The notes: a model not told the origin generated them from the letters alone. A stretch of DNA of 64,000 nucleotides from Ruminococcaceae bacterium UBA7127 (GCA_002493005.1 DKXL01000016.1:37324-101323); one strand, 5' to 3'. Shown: positions 9,244 through 17,184, counted from the first letter of the stretch. Translations and numbers: made by a program.

Positions 9244-10776
9244 TCACATATCTGCAAGATATTTTTGTATAAGCGTGCTGTCAACGATATTAACCAATCC
9301 ATCGCCGTTAACATCACCGCAGACAATCTGAACATCTTTTAAGCTTACAGAATCTGCTGAATATTTTTGAATTTCTGTTGCGTCGATTATTTTGATTGTC
9401 TTGTCAAGGTCAACATCACCATATAATACGCTGAGCTTTATGCTGTTTTCCGTCCAAATGTGTCTAAAAACGCCGACTTCTATGTCACGCTTTACACATT
9501 TACCGATATTTGTAAGCACCTGCTGCTCGTTAGGTTTATCTGCTGTCGCAACAAACACATCACAGCCCTTGATAATTAATCCGTAAAACGCCTTATTCTG
9601 AGCCGATATATTAACATCAGGTACAAATTCATCCAGCTTTTTGTTAATAACATCATATGTATACACCTTGTTTACTGTGTTTAAATACAATAAATCATCG
9701 TGAACCTCAAGGCTCAAAAAAGTGTTTTTCCAATAGCTTGTATCTGTTGCACCTGACATCCACTTAACATCAAACTTTTTTTCAATATCATACTTACCCG
9801 TAATCGGGTCAAATTTTATCAAACATTTTTGACAAGTACTGCCATAGTTATTGTCAATAACGTAACAATCATCATCAACAAAGCAAAATCTTGTGTCTAT
9901 CTTATGAAACTCAGACTTGTCATACTTTGTGCTTGTGCACTTTTTAGATTCATAGCCAAACCCATAGTCTTTATTTGTGCCGCTGTCAATTCCGGCAATA
10001 GCAGCATTACTCAACAAGAAGTATTTGTGGCTAACATGGCCCTGCTTATCATAAAGCGGGTCGTCCCAAGTAACGTCGGCATTATACCACGAACCGTCAA
10101 TCTTAACTTTATTCCACACATGGAACAGTGACGATGATTCGACAACCTCAGTTTCTATTCCCAACAACGACATCAAATGCGAAAAAGCCGCCGAATAGCC
10201 CTGACAGTTGGCTTTTTCGTTAACAAGCGCACCATAAGCCGTTATGTACTTCATATTATCTTCATCGTTTAAATATTCGCAATTAAGCGCAATTTCATCG
10301 TGAACTACAAGTGCTTTTTCAAACTCTGTCATATTATCATCAACAAGCGATAAAATCTCATTTACCCTTTGGTCAAACTTTTCCTGCTGAGCCTGAATTT
10401 CGCTTTTTTCGTCCAGATAAAACGGACAAACAACAGCAATGTTACCTTGTTCATCACTGCCAAGTGCAACCTGCTTTGTATTAATATAGAATAACTCCGG
10501 GTGCATTCTTATAACAGTCTTAATAATATACGGCAGTTTTTTTAAATCAAATTTAATATCTCCGACATATATATAATCCTGCATCTGCTCAATGCCCTCG
10601 GCAATTCTGTCGCATAGCTGGCGATTCTCAAGATACAGCTTTTCGTTACAAAAAATTTCAGCCTTTGTTTGTTTATTTACAGCAGAAACTGACTGCGGCA
10701 ATGCAATTACTGCTGAAAGCACCACCAAAGTTATTGCCAAAAACATTGTGCTGAATCTTTTTCTCATACTGCTCAT
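9244..10776 (-). CDS. Secreted transglutaminase-like protein with C-terminal dockerin-like repeats
   Basis: The signal peptide (about residues 1-32, ending SVSA) marks export. A transglutaminase-like domain at about 150-260 has the full Cys-His-Asp triad: NCQGYS, FHVWN and ADVTWDDP. Such domains act as cysteine proteases or cross-linkers; the substrate is unknown. A middle region (about 290-445) looks beta-rich and is unassigned. The last 60 residues hold two EF-hand-like repeats (GDVDLDKTIKIIDATEIQKY and GDVNGDGLVNIVDSTLIQKY), the layout of a type I dockerin, which would bind a cohesin scaffold on the cell surface. The first repeat is degenerate (DKT instead of NGD). No cohesin or scaffoldin gene is in the window. 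Monocistronic, with its own terminator. Confidence 0.85.
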   Translation of the reverse strand: MSSMRKRFSTMFLAITLVVLSAVIALPQSVSAVNKQTKAEIFCNEKLYLENRQLCDRIAEGIEQMQDYIYVGDIKFDLKKLPYIIKTVIRMHPELFYINTKQVALGSDEQGNIAVVCPFYLDEKSEIQAQQEKFDQRVNEILSLVDDNMTEFEKALVVHDEIALNCEYLNDEDNMKYITAYGALVNEKANCQGYSAAFSHLMSLLGIETEVVESSSLFHVWNKVKIDGSWYNADVTWDDPLYDKQGHVSHKYFLLSNAAIAGIDSGTNKDYGFGYESKKCTSTKYDKSEFHKIDTRFCFVDDDCYVIDNNYGSTCQKCLIKFDPITGKYDIEKKFDVKWMSGATDTSYWKNTFLSLEVHDDLLYLNTVNKVYTYDVINKKLDEFVPDVNISAQNKAFYGLIIKGCDVFVATADKPNEQQVLTNIGKCVKRDIEVGVFRHIWTENSIKLSVLYGDVDLDKTIKIIDATEIQKYSADSVSLKDVQIVCGDVNGDGLVNIVDSTLIQKYLADM

Positions 10777-10970
10777 TACCGCACCCCCATTCCTTTAAAA
10801 AATCAATATATCAATTATCATTACTGTTTTCTATATTATATTATACTCCGGCTATATTGTGTTTACAATCGATAGTAATAACAAATTTGTTCAATTCTTT
10901 TAAGGCAAATTGCACAACACAATGAATTGCTTGCTTTGCAGTTTTTCAGATATTGCCATATTTTTCCTAC

Positions 10971-11000
10971 GTCATACATTTTTATCCCTCCGCATATAAA
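10971..11000 (+). promoter_or_regulatory. Sigma-E-like promoter of spoIIID
   Basis: GTCATA (10971-10976) and CATATAAA (10993-11000) with 16 bp between them resemble the sporulation sigma-E consensus (ATA, 16-18 bp, CATACANT). This would give a leader of about 20 nt before the GTG start. spoIIID is a known sigma-E target, which supports the call, but the -10 match is imperfect. Confidence 0.5.
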
Positions 11001-11026
11001 TTATCAAAATGAATGGAGGGCTGTTT

Positions 11027-11296
11027 GTGAAAGGAATTGTTGAGGAACGAGCCGCTATGCTCGGCGAATACATAATCGAAAGCGGAGCAACTGTGCGAAA
11101 GGCGGCACAAAAATTCGGAGTGAGCAAAAGCACTGTTCACAAGGACGTAAGCCAGCGTCTAAAAGTATTGAATCCAGCACTGTACAGGGAGGTGCGCAGA
11201 ATTCTTGATACCAACAAAAGTGAGCGACACATACGCGGGGGACTTGCCACCAAAAATAAATATCTTAAAGAAAAAGAAACCCATGCCAAATCATAA
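11027..11296 (+). CDS. spoIIID: Sporulation transcriptional regulator SpoIIID
   Basis: DNA-binding regulator of mother-cell genes during sporulation. The 89-aa length is close to the 93 aa of the B. subtilis protein, and it shares the helix-turn-helix block KFGVSKSTVHKDVSQRL, then NPALYREVRRILD and RHIRGGLATKNKY. The GTG at 11027 was chosen over the in-frame ATG at 11009, because GGAGGG (11015-11020) sits 6 bp before the GTG and lies inside the coding region if the ATG is used. It is a single gene behind a sigma-E-like promoter. This is the best evidence in the window that the organism, or a recent ancestor, forms spores. Confidence 0.95.
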   Translation: MKGIVEERAAMLGEYIIESGATVRKAAQKFGVSKSTVHKDVSQRLKVLNPALYREVRRILDTNKSERHIRGGLATKNKYLKEKETHAKS

Positions 11297-11343
11297 TCCC
11301 ACCACAGCGCAGAACCGTCTGTCGGCACAGCAAAATTAACTGC

Positions 11344-11372
11344 TTTACTTTTTATGCCATATGTTGTATAAT
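11344..11372 (+). promoter_or_regulatory. Promoter of the DegT-type aminotransferase gene
   Basis: TTTACT (11344-11349), 17-bp spacer, TATAAT (11367-11372), 65 bp before the start codon. Confidence 0.65.
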
Positions 11373-11436
11373 ATGGTGTAATTGTTTAAAACAAAACTCA
11401 ATTATCGGCAACTTGTGTTTACAAGGAGATTTTAAA

Positions 11437-12642
11437 ATGAGAAAAATTCCTTTTTCACCACCTGATATTTCACAAGCTGAAATAGACGAGGTTATAAAGG
11501 TTGTAAAAAGCGGTTGGATTACCACAGGCCCCGAAACAAAGCTTTTTGAAAGCCAAATAGCTGACTATTGTCACACCCAGCGTGCGGTTTGCCTTTCGTC
11601 ACAAACCTCTTGTGCCGAGCTTACACTCAGAATTCTGGGCATAGGTCCGGGGGATGAGGTAATTGTTCCTGCATACACATACACTGCTTCGGCATCTATT
11701 ATCTATCATGTCGGTGCAAAGCCTGTTATGGTTGACTGCAAAAGCGGAAGCTTTGAGATGGACTACGACAAGATGGAGGCGGCTATCAACCACAACACAA
11801 AGGCAATTATAGCTGTTGACCTTGCCGGTGTAATATGTGATTATGGCAGAATATTTGAGGCTGTTGAGCGTCAAAAGAGCCAGTTTCGCCCCAGAACCGA
11901 GCTTCAGGATAAATTCGGCAGGGTTATTGTTATTGCCGACGGAGCTCACGCATTCGGTGCAAGATGGCACGGCAAAATGTGCGGCGAGATTGCAGATTTT
12001 ACAAATTTCAGCTTTCACGCTGTTAAGAATATGACTACAGCCGAGGGCGGCGCGGCGGTTCACAGAACGCACGACGGAATTGATGAAGAGGATATGTACA
12101 AGCAGTATATGCTTCTCTCCCTGCACGGTCAAACCAAAGATGCTTACCAAAAAAACAAGGTTGCCTCTTGGGAATATGATGTGGTAGACACTCAGTACAA
12201 GTGTAATATGCCTGATGTTCTTGCCGCTTTGGGTGTTGCACAGCTCTCAAGATATGAGAATATTCTTACACGCCGTCACGAGCTTATCAGGCTGTATAAC
12301 GAAGAATTCAAGGATCTTCCTATTCAGGTGCTCAATCATTGTGACGAAAACCACCGCAGCAGCGGTCATTTGTACTTTGTCCGCTTTATAGGCAAGGACG
12401 CTGAATACCGCAACAAATTCTACAATATGATGGCGGAGCACGGCATTATGTGCAATGTTCACTTTAAGCCGCTTCCTCTGCTCTCAGCTTACAGCAAAAA
12501 GGGATTCAGGATAACTGATTTCCCCAATGCTTATAATATGCACAAAAACCAGCTTACACTTCCGCTCAACACAACAATGAGTGACGATGATGCCTGGTAT
12601 GTTATTGAAACTTTCAAGCAGTGCATCAACACATTAAAATAA
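11437..12642 (+). CDS. DegT/DnrJ/EryC1/StrS-family PLP-dependent aminotransferase
   Basis: Sugar aminotransferase family (fold type I), which transfers an amino group to keto-sugars of nucleotide-linked precursors for glycans. The family features are visible: SSQTSCAELTLRIL near residue 50, a cofactor-binding Asp in ADGAHAFGA (about 172), and the PLP Lys in SFHAVKNMTTAEGGA (about 195). The 401-aa length is typical. The ATG at 11437 is preceded by AAGGAGAT at the right distance, so the ATG at 11413 is rejected. The product could serve the same surface polysaccharide as the capD-like gene, but they are 7 kb apart and the substrate cannot be deduced. Ends in its own terminator. Confidence 0.88.
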   Translation: MRKIPFSPPDISQAEIDEVIKVVKSGWITTGPETKLFESQIADYCHTQRAVCLSSQTSCAELTLRILGIGPGDEVIVPAYTYTASASIIYHVGAKPVMVDCKSGSFEMDYDKMEAAINHNTKAIIAVDLAGVICDYGRIFEAVERQKSQFRPRTELQDKFGRVIVIADGAHAFGARWHGKMCGEIADFTNFSFHAVKNMTTAEGGAAVHRTHDGIDEEDMYKQYMLLSLHGQTKDAYQKNKVASWEYDVVDTQYKCNMPDVLAALGVAQLSRYENILTRRHELIRLYNEEFKDLPIQVLNHCDENHRSSGHLYFVRFIGKDAEYRNKFYNMMAEHGIMCNVHFKPLPLLSAYSKKGFRITDFPNAYNMHKNQLTLPLNTTMSDDDAWYVIETFKQCINTLK

Positions 12643-12665
12643 TAATCTTATAATAACAATATGTC

Positions 12666-12705
12666 GGTCAGAATGATTTTTACAGAATCGTTCTGACCAT
12701 TTTTT
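12666..12705 (+). terminator. Intrinsic terminator of the DegT-type aminotransferase gene
   Basis: A 13-bp stem with one G-T pair (12666-12678 with 12686-12698, GGTCAGAA arm), followed by ATTTTTT. Confidence 0.9.
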
Positions 12706-12787
12706 AATAAATTTTATGTTCTGCCGCCCACAGTCCGTTTTATGGGACACCTCCTTTTGTATAATAAAAGTATAAGGAGGAAGGTTT

Positions 12788-12892
12788 ATGTTAAACTTTT
12801 GTGTATTTACTTTTATTTTGTATGCGGTAGGCGGCTCGGTCAAAACTATTTTATCCGGCAACGTGACATTGCATCCAAATTCGGGCAGGTAG
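12788..12892 (+). CDS. Candidate 34-aa membrane peptide, possibly cut short by a repeat
   Basis: A very short ORF beginning MLNFCVFTFILYAVGG has an ideal ribosome-binding site, AAGGAGG, 7 bp before its ATG, and a TATAAT at about 12760. The first 16 residues are hydrophobic. The reading frame enters the GC-rich dyad and 43-bp repeat unit (from about 12856) and stops inside it, so the original 3' part may have been lost when the repeat inserted. The AAGGAGG is also complementary to an upstream CCTCCTT (12750-12756), which could hide it in a hairpin. No family recognised; it may be a relic rather than a working gene. Confidence 0.3.
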   Translation: MLNFCVFTFILYAVGGSVKTILSGNVTLHPNSGR

Positions 12893-12923
12893 GATTGCTA
12901 TATATTAAAACAGCTGTGCCCGA
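12881..12923 (+). repeat. 43-bp inverted-end unit, subtype 1, copy 1
   Basis: Starts TCGGGCA and ends TGCCCGA (perfect 7-bp inverted ends) with an AT-rich middle containing CTATATATTAAAAC. Exactly 43 bp. Confidence 0.85.
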
Positions 12924-13052
12924 CTATAACATTAATCTCAGGCGATTGATAATCGCCCCTACGAGGAAATGTTGTTTCATCGCCACACATAACAATTACA
13001 ATTTTCAATTTTTTGGAGGGAGTTTGCTTTGTCTGCCCACGCTAAGCGGTAG

Positions 13053-13071
13053 GGGCGACCATTGGTCGCCC
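13053..13071. repeat. ACCATTGGT palindrome, copy 1
   Basis: A 19-bp perfect dyad (GGGCGACCA-T-TGGTCGCCC) preceded by GTAG. The same dyad recurs at 13302-13320 (decayed), 23580-23598, 41800-41818 and 41910-41928, always between genes and next to the 43-bp units. Confidence 0.9.
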
Positions 13072-13129
13072 GCGTGACACCGTCGGTGTCACGTTTCATT
13101 CAATTCGGCAACGTCACGTTGCTCACAAT

Positions 13130-13172
13130 TCGGGCAGACAGGATTGCTATATATTAAAACAGCTGTGCCCAA
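13130..13172 (+). repeat. 43-bp inverted-end unit, subtype 1, copy 2
   Basis: TCGGGCA...TGCCCAA, 43 bp; nearly identical to copy 1, 249 bp upstream. Confidence 0.85.
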
Positions 13173-13301
13173 CTATAACATTCATCTCAGGCGATTGATA
13201 ATCGCCCCTACGAGGAAATGTTGTTTCATCGCCACACATAACATTTACAATTTTCAATTTTTTGGAGGGACTTTGCTTTGTCTGCCCACGTTAAACAGTA
13301 G

Positions 13302-13320
13302 GGGCTACCATTGGTCGTCC
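13302..13320. repeat. ACCATTGGT palindrome, copy 2 (decayed)
   Basis: GGGCTACCA-T-TGGTCGTCC: one arm has changed relative to the perfect copy at 13053, consistent with ageing of the second direct repeat. Confidence 0.75.
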
Positions 13321-13398
13321 GGCTGTATTACACCGCTCACAAATTATACTAATCCCCATAAAACCAAAAACGCTCGGGAACAAATCCCAAGCGCTTTT

Positions 13399-13899
13399 TC
13401 ACTTTATTATTACTTTCCAATCCTCAGCCAGCCGTTCAAGCGTGAACGCCGCATTTGCAGGACTTGTTGACGGCAGCTTTTCCGCCTTGATTTTGGTTGT
13501 AGGATAAATATACTTCATATACAGCTTATGTGATGTCGCACCGTTGCAAAAAATTCTGTCAATACGGCTGTTCTGCAAAATAACCGAGATATCATTTGGT
13601 ACAACATTTTTTATTGAGCTGTCGCTTGAGCCTGTAATTGTGCAGGAGTGTATAGTATCCCAAAGAGCTAAATGGTGGCTTAAAATCAAACTTGATTTTT
13701 CTTCAACGTTTTGCGGCGTGCTTTCGCCAAACAATAGAGCAATCAGCTTCCAAAAGCGGTTTTGCGGATGACCGTAAAAGAACTGCGCCTCTCTCGACTT
13801 TACAGACGGAAAACTGCCGAGAATCAGCGTCTTTGAGCTTTCATCATATAGCGGCGGTATCGGATGAAGTATCTCTTCCTGAATAGCTTGTTTTGGCAC
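13399..13899 (-). CDS. DNA-deoxyinosine glycosylase (uracil-DNA glycosylase superfamily)
   Basis: Base-excision repair enzyme of the UDG fold, closest to the hypoxanthine-DNA glycosylase group, which removes deaminated adenine (hypoxanthine) from DNA. Visible features in the 166 aa are HPIPPLYDESSKTLILGSFPS at the start (first active-site loop), FFYGHPQNRFWKL (about 40), LALWDTIHSC (about 75), FCNGATSHK (about 118) and the leucine-loop-like LPSTSPANA (about 142). The start is probably the GTG at 13899 with AGAGG 5 bp upstream. A GTG at 13905 is also possible but would overlap that site. No neighbours of related function. Confidence 0.85.
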   Translation of the reverse strand: MPKQAIQEEILHPIPPLYDESSKTLILGSFPSVKSREAQFFYGHPQNRFWKLIALLFGESTPQNVEEKSSLILSHHLALWDTIHSCTITGSSDSSIKNVVPNDISVILQNSRIDRIFCNGATSHKLYMKYIYPTTKIKAEKLPSTSPANAAFTLERLAEDWKVIIK

Positions 13900-13947
13900 T
13901 GTCACACCTCTTTCTGTTATTATTACAGCCTTTTACTACATTATCTA

Positions 13948-13976
13948 AAAATGCCATTCCGAGGAATGGCATTTTT
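13948..13976 (-). terminator. Terminator of pflB-pflA
   Basis: A 9-10-bp stem (ATGCCATTC arm, 13951-13959 with 13964-13972) with A's on the left and T's on the right, so it can work in both directions. On the minus strand it follows pflA by about 100 bp and is read before the DNA glycosylase gene. Confidence 0.8.
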
Positions 13977-14004
13977 TACTTTATAGGGAACTGCTTGGAT
14001 ACTG

Positions 14005-14047
14005 TCGGGCAATTATTGCCTTATAATATATCAATCTGTCTGCCCAA
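14005..14047 (-). repeat. 43-bp inverted-end unit, subtype 1, copy 3 (inverted)
   Basis: TCGGGCA...TGCCCAA, 43 bp, in the opposite orientation to copies 1 and 2; the flanking GC-rich dyad (AGCGACGTCACACCGC, 14053-14068) lies on the right, as expected for an inverted copy. Confidence 0.85.
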
Positions 14048-14072
14048 ATTGTGAGCGACGTCACACCGCATT

Positions 14073-14810
14073 TTATGTTGCATTAAGAATCCTTTTTGCA
14101 TTTTTAACACGTTCTTTTGTCGGAGGAGCGATTCCCTCAAGCGGATATTTTATTCCAAGGCTTTCCCACTTAAATACACCAAGCGTATGATAAGGCAAAA
14201 CCTCTGTTCTTTCAACATTTTTGAGTAAGCCCACAAACTCGGCAAGCGCTTCAAGATATTCGTCCTTATCGCTTACCCCCGGCACGAGCACGTGCCTTAT
14301 CCACACCGGCTTTTTCATATCCGACAAAGTCTTTGCCATTTGTAAAATATTCTTATTGCTGTGTCCTGTCAGCGTTTTGTGTACCTCATTGTCAATATGC
14401 TTTATATCCAAAAGTACCAAATCCGTATACTGCATAAGCTCAACAAATTTTGAATAAAACGGCTCGTCTTTTGTAAACGGATTTCCGCTTGTATCAAGCA
14501 CCGTATTTATTCCCTTTTCCTTAGCCTTTTTAAAAAACTCAAGCAAAAAGTCAATTTGCAGCAGCGGTTCACCACCGCTCACCGTAATTCCGCCCTTGTC
14601 CTTCCAATACGGACGATATGCCATTGCCTTTTTAAGCAAGTCATCAACCGTGTATTCCGTGCCCGATTTAAGCTGCCATGTGTCGGGATTATGGCAGAAC
14701 TGACACCGCATTTTGCAACCGCTCAAAAACACCACAAACCGCACACCCGGGCCGTCAACCGAGCCAAAGCTCTCTATAGAATGTACATATCCTTTAATAT
14801 TATCACTCAT
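14073..14810 (-). CDS. pflA: Pyruvate formate-lyase activating enzyme (radical SAM)
   Basis: Radical-SAM enzyme that installs the glycyl radical in PflB. The 245-aa protein has the CX3CX2C [4Fe-4S] motif in GCKMRCQFCHNPDTW (about residue 29), the GGE-type motif VSGGEPLLQ (about 79) and DTSGNPF (about 106). Its ATG at 14810 shares one base with the pflB stop, so it is translated directly after PflB; an upstream GTG at 14813 is less likely. It acts in the cytoplasm on the product of the preceding gene. Confidence 0.96.
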   Translation of the reverse strand: MSDNIKGYVHSIESFGSVDGPGVRFVVFLSGCKMRCQFCHNPDTWQLKSGTEYTVDDLLKKAMAYRPYWKDKGGITVSGGEPLLQIDFLLEFFKKAKEKGINTVLDTSGNPFTKDEPFYSKFVELMQYTDLVLLDIKHIDNEVHKTLTGHSNKNILQMAKTLSDMKKPVWIRHVLVPGVSDKDEYLEALAEFVGLLKNVERTEVLPYHTLGVFKWESLGIKYPLEGIAPPTKERVKNAKRILNAT

Positions 14811-17056
14811 CACATTCTGTCGTGGCAGGTTCTTGCAATAACGTCAAGCTGCTGCTCTCTTGTAAGGTCAATAAACTTAACTGCATATCCCGAAACACGG
14901 ATTGTAAAGTTAGCATATTCTTCCTTTTCGGGGTGTTCCATAGCGTCAATCAGCTTTTCTGTGCCAAATACATTGACATTAAGGTGGTGTGCGCCCTGAT
15001 CAAAGTATCCGTCAAGCACATTAACAAGATTTTCAACTCTTTCGCTGTCGTTGTGACCGAGCGCGTCAGGATTAATAGTCTGAGTATTTGAAATGCCGTC
15101 AAGAGCATATTCATACGGAAGTTTTGCAAGCGAATTAAGTGAAGCAAGCAAGCCGTTCTGCTCTGCACCGTATGATGGGTTTGCACCCGGAGCAAGCGGT
15201 TCTCCCGCCTTTCTGCCGTCAGGCAGAGAGCCTGTAGCCTTGCCGTATACAACGTTAGATGTAATGGTAAGAATTGATGTAGTCGGCTCTGAATCTCTGT
15301 ATGTGTGGCAATATCTGATTTTGCTCATAAATGTGCGCAAAAGCCAGACTGCAATATCGTCAGCTCTGTCATCGTCATTGCCGTAACGCGGGAAATCTCC
15401 CTCAGTTTCAAAGTCAACAACAATACCGTCTTCATCACGAATAGCCTTAACCTTAGCGTACTTAATTGCACACAGCGAGTCAACAACGTGAGAAAATCCT
15501 GCAATACCTGTTGCAAAGGTTCTTCTTACATTAGTATCAATAAGAGCCATTTCGGCAGCCTCGTAATAATATTTGTCGTGCATATAATGAATCATATTCA
15601 GCGTGCCCACATAAAGGTGAGCAAGCCAATCCATCATAGCGTCATACTTTTTCATAACCTCGTCATAGTCAAGATATTCACCTGTAATAGGTCTGTACTC
15701 AGGACCAACCTGTACCTTTGACTTTTCGTCAACACCGCCGTTAATAGCGTAAAGCAAGCATTTTGCAAGGTTCGCTCTTGCACCGAAAAACTGAATTTCT
15801 TTGCCTGTTTCCGTTGCGGATACACAGCAACAGATTGAGTAATCATCGCCCCAAACAGGACGCATTACATCATCATTTTCATACTGGATTGAGCTTGTTG
15901 TAACCGAGATATGCGAAGCGTATTTCTTAAATCCCTCAGGTAAGTGTGAAGAATAAAGCACAGTAAGGTTTGGTTCAGGTGACGGACCCATATTCTCAAG
16001 AGTATGCAAAAAGCGGAAATCGTTCTTGGTAACCTGTGAGCGGCCGTCCATACCTATACCTGCAACCTCAAGCGTAGCCCATACCGGGTCGCCCGAAAAC
16101 AGCTGGTTGTACGACTCAATTCTTGCAAACTTAACCATACGGCACTTCATAACAAAGTGGTCAATAAGTTCCTGAGCCTGAGCCTCGGTGATTGTGCCGT
16201 TTTCAAGGTCACGTTCAATGTAAATATCAAGGAAAGTTGACACTCTTCCCACGCTCATAGCCGCACCGTTCTGAGTTTTAATAGCGGCAAGATATCCAAA
16301 GTACAGCCACTGAACAGCCTCCTTGGCAGTTGCGGCAGGCTTTGAAATGTCAAATCCGTAAGCAAGCGCCATTTCCTTCATATCGACAAGCGCTCTTATT
16401 TGGTCGGCAACCTCTTCTCTAAGCTGAAAGTCGCCTCTTCTCATACCCTGACGGTCAATCTCGGCAAAATCCTTTTGTTTGCCCTCAATCAGGCGGTCAA
16501 TACCATAGAGCGCAACTCTGCGGTAGTCGCCGACAATTCTGCCTCTGCCGTAAGTGTCGGGCAGGCCTGTCAAAATTTTGCTGTGGCGTGCCTTTTTCAT
16601 TTCGGGAGTATAGATATCAAACACACCCTGGTTGTGTGTTTTGTGATACTTTGTAAAAATCTCGTGCAGCTTTTCGCTTGGCTTATATCCATACATCTCG
16701 CAGGACTGCTCAGCCATCTTGATTCCGCCGTAAGGCATAAATGCGCGCTTGAGCGGCTTGTCGGTCTGCAATCCGACAACCTGCTCCAAATCCTTCAGAT
16801 TATCATCAATATACGCGGCGCCGTACGCTGTGATTGATGTAACCACCTCGGTTTCCATATCAAGCACGCCGCCCTTGGCTCTTTCTTCTTTTTGAAGCTG
16901 TGACAGCTTGTCCCACAGCTTGTTTGTAGCCTCGGTCGGAGCTTCAAGGAATGACTCGTCCCCATAATACGGTGTGTAGTTCTTCTGTATAAAATCTCTC
17001 ACGTCAATGTCGGTTTCCCAATTACCGCCGACAAAGTTCTTCCATTCCTGTCGCAT
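14810..17056 (-). CDS. pflB: Formate C-acetyltransferase (pyruvate formate-lyase)
   Basis: Converts pyruvate and CoA to acetyl-CoA and formate in anaerobic fermentation and provides formate for one-carbon metabolism. The 748-aa protein has the active-site cysteines in YSICCCVSATE (about residue 410) and the glycyl-radical motif RVSGYAVKF close to the C-terminus. The ATG at 17056 is preceded by GGAGGTAAC; the upstream in-frame ATG overlaps that site and is rejected. It is the first gene of pflB-pflA and lies behind a ZTP riboswitch with an intrinsic terminator. This links its expression to folate/one-carbon status, since ZTP accumulates when formyl-THF is short. Confidence 0.97.
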   Translation of the reverse strand: MRQEWKNFVGGNWETDIDVRDFIQKNYTPYYGDESFLEAPTEATNKLWDKLSQLQKEERAKGGVLDMETEVVTSITAYGAAYIDDNLKDLEQVVGLQTDKPLKRAFMPYGGIKMAEQSCEMYGYKPSEKLHEIFTKYHKTHNQGVFDIYTPEMKKARHSKILTGLPDTYGRGRIVGDYRRVALYGIDRLIEGKQKDFAEIDRQGMRRGDFQLREEVADQIRALVDMKEMALAYGFDISKPAATAKEAVQWLYFGYLAAIKTQNGAAMSVGRVSTFLDIYIERDLENGTITEAQAQELIDHFVMKCRMVKFARIESYNQLFSGDPVWATLEVAGIGMDGRSQVTKNDFRFLHTLENMGPSPEPNLTVLYSSHLPEGFKKYASHISVTTSSIQYENDDVMRPVWGDDYSICCCVSATETGKEIQFFGARANLAKCLLYAINGGVDEKSKVQVGPEYRPITGEYLDYDEVMKKYDAMMDWLAHLYVGTLNMIHYMHDKYYYEAAEMALIDTNVRRTFATGIAGFSHVVDSLCAIKYAKVKAIRDEDGIVVDFETEGDFPRYGNDDDRADDIAVWLLRTFMSKIRYCHTYRDSEPTTSILTITSNVVYGKATGSLPDGRKAGEPLAPGANPSYGAEQNGLLASLNSLAKLPYEYALDGISNTQTINPDALGHNDSERVENLVNVLDGYFDQGAHHLNVNVFGTEKLIDAMEHPEKEEYANFTIRVSGYAVKFIDLTREQQLDVIARTCHDRM

Positions 17057-17078
17057 ATATGTTACCTCCATTTGTACT

Positions 17079-17184
17079 AAAAAAATAAAATAGCCGACTT
17101 AATCTGAGCTCTCGCCCAGACGGTCGGCTTTAATTGTTATACTTCACGTGGTTAATTCCACTTATCCGTCAGTCATATAACACC
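17079..17184 (-). promoter_or_regulatory. ZTP riboswitch (pfl motif) with terminator, upstream of pflB
   Basis: Read on the minus strand, the aptamer spans about 17184-17113. It has a P1 helix GTTATA/TATAAC, the conserved GACTGACGGA block, a small hairpin (GTGG...CCAC), and the 3' signature GCCGACCGTCTGGGC (17128-17114). The expression platform follows: AGCCGAC of the aptamer (17129-17123) can instead pair with GTCGGCT (17098-17092), which is followed by a T-rich run (17091-17079), making a terminator. Ligand binding would hold the 3' aptamer helix and let transcription continue into pflB. Gene context and sequence match the established ZTP/pfl class closely. Confidence 0.93.

Larger units (their letters stand above)
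12856..13324 (+). repeat. Two direct copies of a ~220-bp intergenic repeat (period ~249-250 bp)
   Basis: Two copies (about 12856-13075 and 13106-13324) match almost throughout. Each has a GC-rich dyad, a 43-bp TCGGGCA...TGCCCRA unit, a GGCGATTGATAATCGCC dyad, a shared GAGGAAATGTTGTTTCATCG stretch and a terminal ACCATTGGT palindrome. The second copy has a decayed palindrome, and the order of modules is the same. The region has reading frames of 108-111 codons but they are translations of the repeat, not genes. The whole 755-bp gap between the aminotransferase and glycosylase genes is otherwise without a supported gene, apart from the tiny ORF at 12788. Confidence 0.9.

Noticed and set aside
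10986..11020. Hairpin between CCCTCC and the GGAGGG ribosome-binding site of spoIIID
   Set aside because: The CCCTCC lies upstream of the likely transcription start, so it would not be in the mRNA if the sigma-E-like promoter is right.
11599..12150. Minus-strand frame of 183 codons opposite the DegT aminotransferase
   Set aside because: Antisense shadow of a well-supported gene with clear family motifs on the plus strand.
12856..13324. CRISPR array
   Set aside because: Only two copies about 220 bp long with no short regular spacers, and no cas genes in the window.
12742..13470. Reading frames of 111 and 108 codons in the gap before the glycosylase gene
   Set aside because: They translate the two copies of the same repeat (shared peptide stretches), have no codon bias and cross palindromes; treated as repeat, not gene.
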